Origin: Blautia pseudococcoides | GTDB taxonomy: Bacteria; Bacillota; Clostridia; Lachnospirales; Lachnospiraceae | Length of the DNA: 64,000 nt | Direction of reading: 5' to 3' | Assembly: GCF_001689125.2 (NCBI RefSeq) | Contig: NZ_CP015405.2 | Span: forward strand, 4,160,501-4,224,500 | Shown: piece by piece, positions 25,827 to 33,078 of the stretch | How positions within the stretch are numbered: position 1 is the first letter of the stretch | Layout: every line of letters begins with the position of its first letter | Notes under the pieces: model-generated | What the model was told of the DNA's origin: nothing | Seen by the model: the letters and a program-made list of their open reading frames with translations, nothing else | Database searches by the model: none | Program-made: the position numbers and the translations under genes

Positions 25827-27161
25827 CTACTGATTCAGCAGTCCCTCCACCTCTGTTGTGGCTGCATCCAGGTCAGATTCTCCTGACAGGAATTTGTGGA
25901 TGGAAATCTGCAATGCATCTGATAACTCTTCGTATTTGTCAGAGGACGGTCTTGCAATTGTGTTCTCCAGAGCTTTCATAAATCCCTCTTTGCCGAGAAG
26001 CTGGTTTGCTTCTTTTACTTCCGCATCATCCAGTGCTTCGTTGAATCCGGGAACATATCCGCCCTTGCTGCAGAAGATTCTCTGTCCTTCCAGAGATGTG
26101 AAGTAATCCAGGAATGCCCATGCTCCGTCTTTGTGCTCGCTCTTTGCATTCATAGCCAGCAGCCATCCGCCGATGCAGGAACCGCCGGGAATCGGAGCGA
26201 TATCTGTCTGATCCTGTGTCACTGCCGCGCCGTCTGCACCTAAGAGGCCCCATACATATGGCCAGTTACGGGAGAATACGGTCTCACCATTCACATAGCT
26301 GTTGGCTGCTTCTGATTCCTGATATACCAGAATATCATCCGGCGTGGCGTCGGAATCAACGATCTTCTTCATAGATTCCAGTCCGCCCTTTACATCTGTA
26401 AAGTTGGCAGTGTACTCGTTTGCATTGCAGACAAGTCCTTCATACTGGTTTGCCTGGAAGGTAAATCCTGTCTTGGTCCCGCCCTGTCCCTTATAGGTCT
26501 CAGCCATTGCCAGGAAATCATCCCATGTGTAATCGCCGCTTCTGAGTTTTGCTGCATCCTCCTCTGAGACAATGTCACTTCTGAAATAGATAACACCAAA
26601 GTCAGGATACAGAGGCAGCGCATATGTCTTGGCATTATATGTACCAGCCTGGATAGAACCTTTATTATAATCCGCCGGGCTTCTCTTGGCTTCCATCATA
26701 TAGCTGTCCAGCGCTTCAATATAGCCTGCTGCCGCCATATCACCGGCCCAAACCGTATCAATGGATACCAGGTCATATTCAGAACTTCCTGCCGAGAATG
26801 CTGTGTTCAACTGGCTTCTCGTCTGGTCTGTATCATTGGAAGCAGTTACCCATTTCACTTTATATTTATCCTGGGATTTTTCAAAGCCTTCAATGACTGC
26901 CTCTACCGCGCCGTTCCCATCATCCGAACGGAACAAAGTGATCTCTTCACGGTCACCATCTGCTGTTGATTCCTTTGTCCCGTTGTCTGCGGCTTCCCCT
27001 GCATCGTCCGCCTCATTGGCGTCATCCTTTGTGTCTTCCACTTCCTTAGTATCCTTCGTGCCCGTATCTGTGGATGCTTCCTTGTCATTTCCGCCTCCGC
27101 AGGCTGCCAGACCAAACACCATGGCTGTACTCAACATTACCGCTACCATTTTTCTTTTCAT
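25827..27161 (-). CDS. Extracellular sugar-binding lipoprotein (isomaltoside importer)
   Basis: A 444-residue family 1 solute-binding protein. The signal peptide ends FGLAACGGG with lipidated Cys21, followed by an unusually long acidic Asp/Glu/Thr linker up to about residue 70. The folded part starts EEITLFRSDDGNGAVEAV and includes YDLVSIDTVWAGDMAAAGYIE and GGSCIGGWLLAMNAKSEH. It is the first gene of the operon with two permeases and the oligo-1,6-glucosidase, hence a probable isomalto-oligosaccharide or panose ligand. AAAAGGAGGAAACAAA precedes the ATG. The roughly 95-base leader contains a perfect operator-like palindrome. Confidence 0.9.
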   Translation of the reverse strand: MKRKMVAVMLSTAMVFGLAACGGGNDKEASTDTGTKDTKEVEDTKDDANEADDAGEAADNGTKESTADGDREEITLFRSDDGNGAVEAVIEGFEKSQDKYKVKWVTASNDTDQTRSQLNTAFSAGSSEYDLVSIDTVWAGDMAAAGYIEALDSYMMEAKRSPADYNKGSIQAGTYNAKTYALPLYPDFGVIYFRSDIVSEEDAAKLRSGDYTWDDFLAMAETYKGQGGTKTGFTFQANQYEGLVCNANEYTANFTDVKGGLESMKKIVDSDATPDDILVYQESEAANSYVNGETVFSRNWPYVWGLLGADGAAVTQDQTDIAPIPGGSCIGGWLLAMNAKSEHKDGAWAFLDYFTSLEGQRIFCSKGGYVPGFNEALDDAEVKEANQLLGKEGFMKALENTIARPSSDKYEELSDALQISIHKFLSGESDLDAATTEVEGLLNQ

Positions 27162-27223
27162 TTTGTTTCCTCCTTTTGTTGGTGTTTTACGATACTTACA
27201 TAAAATGTCACATCTTGGCTGTC

Positions 27224-27239
27224 GGTGTTGTGCAACACC
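27224..27239. promoter_or_regulatory. LacI-type operator 1 of the isomaltoside operon
   Basis: GGTGTTG-TG-CAACACC is a perfect inverted repeat between promoter and binding-protein start. It matches the palindrome at 44508-44523 at 14 of 16 positions. The LacI-family gene at 27697 is the likely source of the cognate regulator. Confidence 0.65.
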
Positions 27240-27255
27240 TCTATTGATATACTAA

Positions 27256-27284
27256 ACATTAGCATAATACCCATAATATGTAAA
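27256..27284 (-). promoter_or_regulatory. Promoter of the isomaltoside operon
   Basis: On the minus strand TTTACA (27279-27284) and TAATGT (27256-27261) are separated by 17 bases. The -35 lies two bases from the upstream operator, the same arrangement as at the GH65 promoter. Confidence 0.5.
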
Positions 27285-27286
27285 TA

Positions 27287-27302
27287 GGTTTTATGTAAAA
27301 CC
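27287..27302. promoter_or_regulatory. LacI-type operator 2 of the isomaltoside operon
   Basis: GGTTTTA-TG-TAAAACC is a perfect inverted repeat directly upstream of the -35. It differs from the GH65 operator at two of 16 positions and lies 63 bases from operator 1, centre to centre. Confidence 0.6.
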
Positions 27303-27483
27303 ATCACGATATATAATTTAAACACTATTTAATTATACACTTTGCATATATACATCCCTTGTACAATCATCAAATTATACATTTCCGTTTCTCTTTATCT
27401 GACAAATGGATGAACTTTCTGACAACCTCTTGCAATTTCCCTTATTTCTGCTATTCTATAATAGAAGTAATAAACAATACATT

Positions 27484-27616
27484 GTAACTGTTCAGTCCCT
27501 TCACAGTTAAAGCAGAAATCCATGCAGAATCGCCTTTGGCGATGGGATCCTTGCCTGGCTGCTGAATGTTTTCTTACGGTCATCGCAGTGAATGCGAAGA
27601 CCTGCTGAATAATTAC
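27484..27616. mobile_element. 133-bp palindromic element (MITE-like) with near-perfect 8-bp target duplication
   Basis: The ends GTAACTGTTCAG and CTGAATAATTAC are inverted repeats matching at 10 of 12 positions. The flanking octamers AATACATT and GATACATT match at 7 of 8. The interior folds into several hairpins (ATCGCC-TTT-GGCGAT and GGTCATCGCA with its partner) and encodes nothing. The first 19 bases match the left end of the 144-bp element at 30535 at 16 positions. Confidence 0.65.
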
Positions 27617-27696
27617 GATACATTACTTATGTCACACTCAGACTGAAACTTTCATACAACAGACGGCCCAAGCCGTCCGCATTTGGGGGTAACCAG

Positions 27697-28722
27697 ATGA
27701 TAACAATAAAAGAAATAGCCAATATGATGAATGTCAGTCCCACCACGGTTGCCAACGTGATCCACGGCCGCACCAGCAAGGTGTCCAAAGAAAACGTAGA
27801 ACGTATTCAGCAGGCTTTAAAAGAGCACAACTATGTGCCGAAGATGGGGCTGGAAGCCCTGACAAAAGGCAAGACCAGGCTGATCATCGTGGTGATCCAT
27901 ACTACCAAACGCTATACCCAGACAACCGTTGGCGACCCTTTCTACAGCCAGACCATCGGCGTCCTGGAGGAGGAGATACGCAGGGCAGGATACTATATGA
28001 TGCTCTATATAGACCGGAATCTTGACAATATTTTTAAGACTGCCCTCTCCTGGAATGTGGCAGGGATCATTGCCGTGACACTGTCAAAGACCAATTACGA
28101 AAAATTGTGCTCCCTGGTGGACTGCCCTGTAGTTGGCATCGACACATTCATGGAAGATACCGCTCCACTGCCGGATACAGGCTATCATGTGACCCTGGAT
28201 GATATCGGCGCAGGGAAACAGATGGTCAATTATCTGGTCAACACGGGGTTCTCCAATATTATTGTCATCTCAGACGCCAAGATAGGCTCCTCCGCACTGA
28301 GAGCGGCAGGTGCAAAAATAGCCTTGAAGGAGCATAATATAAGCACAGAAAAACAATGGCACATGGTTCTGGACACACAGAAAAGACGGCGGGACAGCCA
28401 GTACAATTCCCTTCTGGCACTGTCCGGCAAAAAGTATGTGCTTTTCTGTACCGCAGACCAGCTTGCCTTTGAGGTGATCGGTTATCTGAACGAGCATGGC
28501 TGCTATGTTCCTCAGGATATTTCCGTGTGTGGATTTGACGACAATCCTTATGCGGAGTTCTGTGTTCCCAAGCTGACTACCATGCATCAGGATATTGCCA
28601 GGAAAGGAGAATTGGCTTCCGAGATCCTGTTCCGGCTGCTGTCCGGAGAGAACGTGGAGGAGAAAGCGATCCGCCTTCCCGTGGAGCTGGTCGTCAGAAA
28701 AAGCGTCCTTCCGCCGGATTGA
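27697..28722 (+). CDS. LacI-family transcriptional regulator
   Basis: A 341-residue regulator with an N-terminal LacI helix-turn-helix (ITIKEIANMMNVSPTTVANVIHG) and a periplasmic-binding-protein-like effector domain. The latter includes DYxxG-like GKQMVNYLVNTGFSNIIVISD and FDDNPYAEFCVPKLTTMHQDI near the C-terminus. It is divergent from the isomaltoside operon and most likely binds the GGTKTTRTGCAACACC palindromes at 27224, 27287 and 44508, coordinating isomaltoside import with the GH65 phosphorylase. ATG at 27697 follows TTTGGGGGTAACCAG. Confidence 0.9.
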   Translation: MITIKEIANMMNVSPTTVANVIHGRTSKVSKENVERIQQALKEHNYVPKMGLEALTKGKTRLIIVVIHTTKRYTQTTVGDPFYSQTIGVLEEEIRRAGYYMMLYIDRNLDNIFKTALSWNVAGIIAVTLSKTNYEKLCSLVDCPVVGIDTFMEDTAPLPDTGYHVTLDDIGAGKQMVNYLVNTGFSNIIVISDAKIGSSALRAAGAKIALKEHNISTEKQWHMVLDTQKRRRDSQYNSLLALSGKKYVLFCTADQLAFEVIGYLNEHGCYVPQDISVCGFDDNPYAEFCVPKLTTMHQDIARKGELASEILFRLLSGENVEEKAIRLPVELVVRKSVLPPD

Positions 28723-28743
28723 CAATTTTTTAACCATTACGAT

Positions 28744-28784
28744 TGCGGTAAATACAGATATTTTCCTGTTTTACCGCATTTTTT
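28744..28784 (+). terminator. Terminator of the LacI-family gene
   Basis: TGCGGTAAA-ACAG pairs with CTGTTTTACCGCA and is followed by T6. It lies about 20 bases after the stop codon. Confidence 0.8.
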
Positions 28785-28800
28785 GTGGCTTTCTGCCCTT

Positions 28801-28815
28801 CCTACACTTTGTAGG
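28801..28815. promoter_or_regulatory. CCTACA-CTT-TGTAGG palindrome upstream of the methyltransferase promoter
   Basis: A perfect 6-3-6 inverted repeat 32 bases upstream of the -35. The core CTACA-CTT-TGTAG recurs at 39189-39205 in the divergent region at the other end of the island. It is a candidate PucR-type activator site. Confidence 0.5.
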
Positions 28816-28847
28816 AAAACCCAAGAAAAATCCCCCCGTTTTGCGGC

Positions 28848-28875
28848 TTGTACTTTCTGGGCATTTTGGTACAAT
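28848..28875 (+). promoter_or_regulatory. Promoter of the MeTr/corrinoid protein genes
   Basis: TTGTAC (28848-28853) and TACAAT (28870-28875) are separated by 16 bases, 34 bases before the start codon. Confidence 0.65.
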
Positions 28876-28909
28876 AAAGTTATAAATTTGTACAGGAGGT
28901 TTTGCAAAT

Positions 28910-29728
28910 ATGATAATTATTGGGGAAAAGATCAACGGCTCCATACCGGCAGTTGCAAAAGCCATCGCTGAGAGGGATGCGGAGTTCATCAAAGACCGCG
29001 CCAGAAAACAAGCTGCTGCCAACGCCACCTACATAGACTGCTGTGCTTCCGTTGCGGAAGAAGTTGAGGTTGAAACTTTAAAATGGATGATCGAATGTAT
29101 TCAGGAAGTTACAGACCTTCCAATCTCTGTGGACAGTCCCAGCGCCGATGTTTTGAAAGAGGCCTACAAGTTCTGTAATAAACCGGGTCTTTTCAATTCT
29201 GTATCAGGAGAGGGCAGCAAGATTGATACCATCTTCCCGATCATGGCAATGGAAGAAAACAAAGGATGGGAAGTAATCGCACTGTTAAGTGATGATACCG
29301 GCATTCCAAAATCTGCCGCTGACCGTCTCCGTGTATTTGACAACATTATGGCAAAAGCGGAAGAATACCACATCAGCCCCAGCCGTATCCACATTGACCC
29401 GCTGGTAGAGATGCTGTGTACTTCTGAAGATGGCATCGCCATGAACATTGAAGTCATTGAGACAGTACGGAAAAGATATCCGAACATCCACATTACGGCA
29501 GCCATCAGTAATATTTCCTTCAACCTGCCGGTCCGCAAGCTGATAAATTACGGCTTCATGATCCTGGCTATGAACGCAGGACTTGACAGTGCTATCATGG
29601 ATCCTACAAACCGTGATATGCTGGGACTTGTATATGCCACAGAGGCACTTATGGGCGAGGATGATTTCTGTATGGAATACATCGGCGCTTACCGCCAGGG
29701 ACTGATCGGACCTGCTCCGAAGAATTAA
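28910..29728 (+). CDS. Methyltetrahydrofolate:corrinoid protein methyltransferase (MeTr/AcsE-like)
   Basis: A 272-residue pterin-binding TIM-barrel protein of the DHPS-like MeTr family. The N-terminus MIIIGEKINGSIPAVAKAI and the stretch DLPISVDSP carry pterin-contacting residues, and the Asn and Asp-rich barrel strands follow (IHIDPLVEM, AISNISFNLP). The enzyme moves a methyl group between tetrahydrofolate and a corrinoid protein. In O-demethylating acetogens this is methyltransferase II, transferring methyl from the corrinoid protein to THF. It is followed after 87 bases by a corrinoid protein gene. ATG at 28910 has a strong ACAGGAGG site. Confidence 0.9.
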   Translation: MIIIGEKINGSIPAVAKAIAERDAEFIKDRARKQAAANATYIDCCASVAEEVEVETLKWMIECIQEVTDLPISVDSPSADVLKEAYKFCNKPGLFNSVSGEGSKIDTIFPIMAMEENKGWEVIALLSDDTGIPKSAADRLRVFDNIMAKAEEYHISPSRIHIDPLVEMLCTSEDGIAMNIEVIETVRKRYPNIHITAAISNISFNLPVRKLINYGFMILAMNAGLDSAIMDPTNRDMLGLVYATEALMGEDDFCMEYIGAYRQGLIGPAPKN

Positions 29729-29815
29729 TACATTTATGTGTTCGTGTTGAGGAATAGCAATGATTAAGAAACCAGAAACTATCAAATATCTTTTAAGAAA
29801 TGGGAGGAATTTATT

Positions 29816-30448
29816 ATGAGTAAGATTCAGGTTGTTGCAGATGCTGTTGCTGCTGGAAAAGCAAAACTGGTTGGCGGATTGGTACAGGAAGCACTGGATG
29901 ACGGATGCCAGGCTGTAGACGTATTGAACGCTATGATCGATGCAATGGGCGTTGTAGGTGAACGTTTCAAAAACAACGAGATCTTTGTTCCTGAAATGTT
30001 AGTTGCTGCACGTGCTATGAAAAAAGGCGTTGAGGTCCTGAAACCGCATCTGGCAAGCGGAAGCGCTGGTGTCTGCGGCAAAATGGTCATCGGAACCGTT
30101 GCAGGCGACCTGCATGATATCGGCAAAAACCTTGTAGCTATGATGATTGAAAGTGCCGGATTTGAAGTGATCGACTTAGGCGTTGATGTACCTACAGAGA
30201 AATTCGTAGAGACCATCAAAGCAAACCCGGATGTTAAGATTGTTGGATGTTCCGCTCTTCTGACCACTACTATGCCTGCATTAAAAGCCACTGTAGAGGC
30301 ATTAAATACTCAGGATTTCCGTGGAAATATTAAAGTTATGGTTGGCGGCGCTCCTATTACACAGGAATTTGCTGATGAGATCGGCGCTGACGCTTATACT
30401 GCTGATGCTGCATCCGCAGCTCAGAAAGCAAAAGAGCTTGTAGCATAA
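29816..30448 (+). CDS. Corrinoid protein of a methyltransferase system (MtbC/MtvC-like), copy 1
   Basis: A 210-residue two-domain corrinoid protein. The helical cap (residues 1-85) includes VPEMLVAARAMKKGVEVLKPHL. The B12 Rossmann domain holds GDLHDIGKN, where His100 is the lower axial cobalt ligand, then IDLGVDVP, SALLTTTMPALK and VGGAPITQEFADEIGADAY. It shuttles methyl groups between a substrate methyltransferase and MeTr. Copy 2 at 35472 is clearly related but divergent, suggesting separate partner methyltransferases. ATG at 29816 follows TGGGAGGAATTTATT. Confidence 0.93.
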   Translation: MSKIQVVADAVAAGKAKLVGGLVQEALDDGCQAVDVLNAMIDAMGVVGERFKNNEIFVPEMLVAARAMKKGVEVLKPHLASGSAGVCGKMVIGTVAGDLHDIGKNLVAMMIESAGFEVIDLGVDVPTEKFVETIKANPDVKIVGCSALLTTTMPALKATVEALNTQDFRGNIKVMVGGAPITQEFADEIGADAYTADAASAAQKAKELVA

Positions 30449-30494
30449 TAAAATAAGCTAAAATCCATATCTGTCATGCATACCCTATAAAAGA

Positions 30495-30534
30495 GGGAGG
30501 AGGCGCCGTTGTTTGGCGCCTCCTCTCTCTTTTT
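30495..30534 (+). terminator. Terminator of the MeTr/corrinoid unit
   Basis: GGGAGGAGGCGCC, a seven-base loop and GGCGCCTCCTCTC form a strong stem followed by TCTTTTT. The T-run is also the left target duplication of the palindromic element inserted here. Confidence 0.85.
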
Positions 30535-30678
30535 GTTACTGTTCACTCCGTTCTCAGCAACACGCTGCGCGATGCACAGATATGGTGCATATGCTCCATA
30601 TCGCGCTGGCAACCCTCGGGCTTTTCATGCATCCTGCATGAAAACACCTCGCGGGATAGTGGCTGAGTGAACAGTAAC
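30535..30678. mobile_element. 144-bp MITE-like element with perfect 14-bp inverted repeats and 8-bp target duplication
   Basis: The ends GTTACTGTTCACTC and GAGTGAACAGTAAC are perfect 14-bp inverted repeats. The element is bracketed by identical octamers CTCTTTTT at 30527-30534 and 30679-30686. The interior has no reading frame but contains nested hairpins, including TTTTCATGCA-TCC-TGCATGAAAA and GCGCGAT paired with ATCGCGC. These are features of a non-autonomous transposable element. IS66-family elements make 8-bp duplications, but the mobilising family is not established. Confidence 0.82.
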
Positions 30679-30697
30679 CTCTTTTTGCTATATTATT

Positions 30698-30708
30698 GTC
30701 ACAATGAC
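30698..30708. promoter_or_regulatory. GTCACAATGAC motif at the second alpha-galactosidase promoter
   Basis: Identical to 11644-11654 and only three bases upstream of the -35 here, a typical position for an AraC-type activator. Confidence 0.55.
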
Positions 30709-30711
30709 ATA

Positions 30712-30740
30712 TTTACGCTTCTCTCCCTATCCAATATAAT
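30712..30740 (+). promoter_or_regulatory. Promoter of the second alpha-galactosidase gene
   Basis: TTTACG (30712-30717) and TATAAT (30735-30740) are separated by 17 bases, about 46 bases before the ATG. Confidence 0.65.
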
Positions 30741-30786
30741 GAACACAGAAGTCCGTTTTTATTTCTATTTTAAAGGAGAACAATCA

Positions 30787-32979
30787 ATGGCTATAAAGAA
30801 AGATACTACAGGAAAATTATTCACCCTGCTTACCAAAAACAGCATGTACCAGATGAAAGTGGATGACCTGGACTTTCTGGTACACACCTGGTTCGGAAAA
30901 AGAACACAGGTATTTGACTACTCCTATCTGAATGCGGGAAGAGACCGGGGCTTTTCCGGCAATCCTTACGCTGCAGGCGATAACCGGGCCTATTCCCTGG
31001 ACACCCTTCCCCAGGAATTTCCCACCTACGGCAACGGTGACTACCGTGAGAGCGCTGTACGGCTCCGTTATGCGTCCGGTGCTTCCTCCTGTGAATTCCG
31101 CTATGCGTCCGCTGAGATCTTGGAGGGCAAATATTCCCTTCCGGGCCTGCCTGCGTTCTACGCCCTGGAGGAAGACACTGCCGACACCCTGGTCATCACC
31201 CTGAAGGACAGCACCGGCAGCGTATATGTCCATCTCTATTACGGTGTCCTGGAAGAAAAGGATATCATCACCAGAAGCGTGACCGTGGAAAACAAAGGAG
31301 ACTCTCCTGTTTATCTGGAGCGGATCATGAGCACCTGTACCGATTTCCAGTACGGAGATTTTGACTTTATCAGTTTCTACGGACGTCATGCCATGGAAAG
31401 ACTGTACTCCCGCACACAGGTCCATCACGGCATCCAGTCTGTGGGCAGCACAAGGGGCGCATCCAGCCACCACTACAATCCCTTTGTAATGCTGGCCGCA
31501 AAAGATACCACAGAGACCCGCGGGGAATGCTACGGATTTTCCTTTCTCTACAGCGGTGACTTCCTTGCCGAAGCGGAAAAAGATCAGAGCGGACAGACCA
31601 GATTCCTCATGGGAATACACCCGGATAATTTCTGCTATAAGCTGGAATCAGGCGATTCCTTCCACGCGCCGGAGGCAGCCATGGTTTACAGCGCAGATGG
31701 GATGGAAGCCATCAGCCACCGTTTCCACTGTGCCATCCGCAATAACCTCTGCAGAGGGGAATACAAAAAAGCCCGCCGCCCTGTTCTTATCAACAACTGG
31801 GAGGGCACCTATTTTAATTTCACCGGGGACAAACTGGTAGAAATGGCAAAGCAGGCCAAAGACCTGGGCGCAGAACTGTTTGTTATGGATGACGGATGGT
31901 TCGGCAAACGTGACAGTGACAATTCCGGCCTGGGTGACTGGATCGTAAATGAAAAGAAACTGGGCTGTTCCTTACATGACCTTTCCCGCAGGATCCATGA
32001 CCTTGGGCTTAAATTCGGCATCTGGTTTGAGCCGGAATGTATCTCCGAGGACAGCGGTCTATACCGGGCACATCCTGACTGGGCCTTTAAAGTTCCTGAG
32101 AAAGACCCGGTGAGAAGCCGTTACCAGCTTGTCCTGGATTTCTCCCGGAAAGAAGTCCGTGACCATATTTACAAAATGATGTGCGATGTGCTGGACAACG
32201 CACAGGTGGAATACCTGAAGTGGGATTTTAACCGCAGTATCGGTGACATTTTCTCCGCGGCCCTTCCCGCAGACCGCCAGGGCGAAGCCGCACACAAATA
32301 CGTGCTGGGACTTTACGAATTCCTGGAAAATTTAAACCGGCGCTATCCCCACATGCTCATAGAGGGATGCAGCGGCGGCGGCGGAAGATTTGACGCAGGT
32401 ATGTTATACTACACGCCTCAGATTTGGACCAGCGATGACACAGACTCCATTGAACGTCTGAAAATTCAGTACGGCACCTCATTTGCCTATCCTGTCAGCA
32501 CCATGGGCGCCCATGTATCCGCTTCCCCCAACCACCAGACCGGAAGGGCTGCCTCCCTGGCAACAAGAGCCACTGTAGCTATGGCCGGCACCTTCGGCTA
32601 TGAGCTGGACCCGGCAAAACTGTCTGAACAGGAAAAAAAGGAAGTCAGGGAACAGATCGAGACCTTTAAAAAATATTATTTCCTCATTCAGGACGGTACC
32701 TACTACCGCCTGGCAAGTCCTTACGAAAATGAGGAGTACACCGTATGGGAATTCGCAGCCCGGGACAAGAGCGAAGCCCTGCTTGGCATTGTCTCCACAA
32801 AGCTCACAGCAAACAATCTCTTTACCTGCATTCGTCTGCGGGGACTGGATCCGGATGCCATGTACCGTATAGGCGATAAAATCTATCTGGGCGCTGCTCT
32901 CATGGATGCAGGGCTGCCCATGCCGGTGCCGGATGCAGAATATCAGAGCTGGAACCTGCATTTGGTAAAAGAATCCTAG
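30787..32979 (+). CDS. Alpha-galactosidase 2, glycoside hydrolase family 36
   Basis: ATG at 30787 (MAIKKDTTGK) has an AAAGGAGAAC site and gives 730 residues; an upstream in-frame ATG at 30667 lies before the promoter. The enzyme is a GH36 member with nucleophile Asp480 in YLKWD and acid/base Asp550 in WTSDD, plus FVMDDGWFG and EGCSGGGGRFD. Catalytic positions coincide with those of the first alpha-galactosidase, but the sequence is well diverged, suggesting a different chain-length or linkage preference. It has no adjacent transporter, is monocistronic (promoter, terminator) and sits in the corrinoid methyltransferase island just after a mobile element. Confidence 0.94.
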   Translation: MAIKKDTTGKLFTLLTKNSMYQMKVDDLDFLVHTWFGKRTQVFDYSYLNAGRDRGFSGNPYAAGDNRAYSLDTLPQEFPTYGNGDYRESAVRLRYASGASSCEFRYASAEILEGKYSLPGLPAFYALEEDTADTLVITLKDSTGSVYVHLYYGVLEEKDIITRSVTVENKGDSPVYLERIMSTCTDFQYGDFDFISFYGRHAMERLYSRTQVHHGIQSVGSTRGASSHHYNPFVMLAAKDTTETRGECYGFSFLYSGDFLAEAEKDQSGQTRFLMGIHPDNFCYKLESGDSFHAPEAAMVYSADGMEAISHRFHCAIRNNLCRGEYKKARRPVLINNWEGTYFNFTGDKLVEMAKQAKDLGAELFVMDDGWFGKRDSDNSGLGDWIVNEKKLGCSLHDLSRRIHDLGLKFGIWFEPECISEDSGLYRAHPDWAFKVPEKDPVRSRYQLVLDFSRKEVRDHIYKMMCDVLDNAQVEYLKWDFNRSIGDIFSAALPADRQGEAAHKYVLGLYEFLENLNRRYPHMLIEGCSGGGGRFDAGMLYYTPQIWTSDDTDSIERLKIQYGTSFAYPVSTMGAHVSASPNHQTGRAASLATRATVAMAGTFGYELDPAKLSEQEKKEVREQIETFKKYYFLIQDGTYYRLASPYENEEYTVWEFAARDKSEALLGIVSTKLTANNLFTCIRLRGLDPDAMYRIGDKIYLGAALMDAGLPMPVPDAEYQSWNLHLVKES

Positions 32980-33008
32980 AGATTTCAAGTAAAAACTTTT
33001 CATAACTT

Positions 33009-33040
33009 GACCGCGGCAGTTTACTGTTGCGGTCTTTTCT
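33009..33040 (+). terminator. Terminator of alpha-galactosidase 2
   Basis: GACCGCGGCAG, TTTA and CTGTTGCGGTC form an 11-bp stem with two G-U pairs followed by TTTTCT. It overlaps the -35 of the next promoter. Confidence 0.8.
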
Positions 33041-33048
33041 GTTATACT
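33020..33048 (+). promoter_or_regulatory. Promoter of the corrinoid activation gene
   Basis: TTTACT (33020-33025) and TATACT (33043-33048) are separated by 17 bases, 30 bases before the TTG start. Confidence 0.55.
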
Positions 33049-33078
33049 TACTCTATAGCAAAATTGGGGGAATGAAAA

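Noticed and set aside
27395..27583. Minus-strand 62-codon frame in the isomaltoside/LacI intergenic region
   Set aside because: Most of it lies in the hairpin-rich 133-bp element and it has no start signal.
30535..30678. Small structured non-coding RNA gene
   Set aside because: No promoter of its own; perfect terminal repeats and an 8-bp flanking duplication indicate a mobile element.
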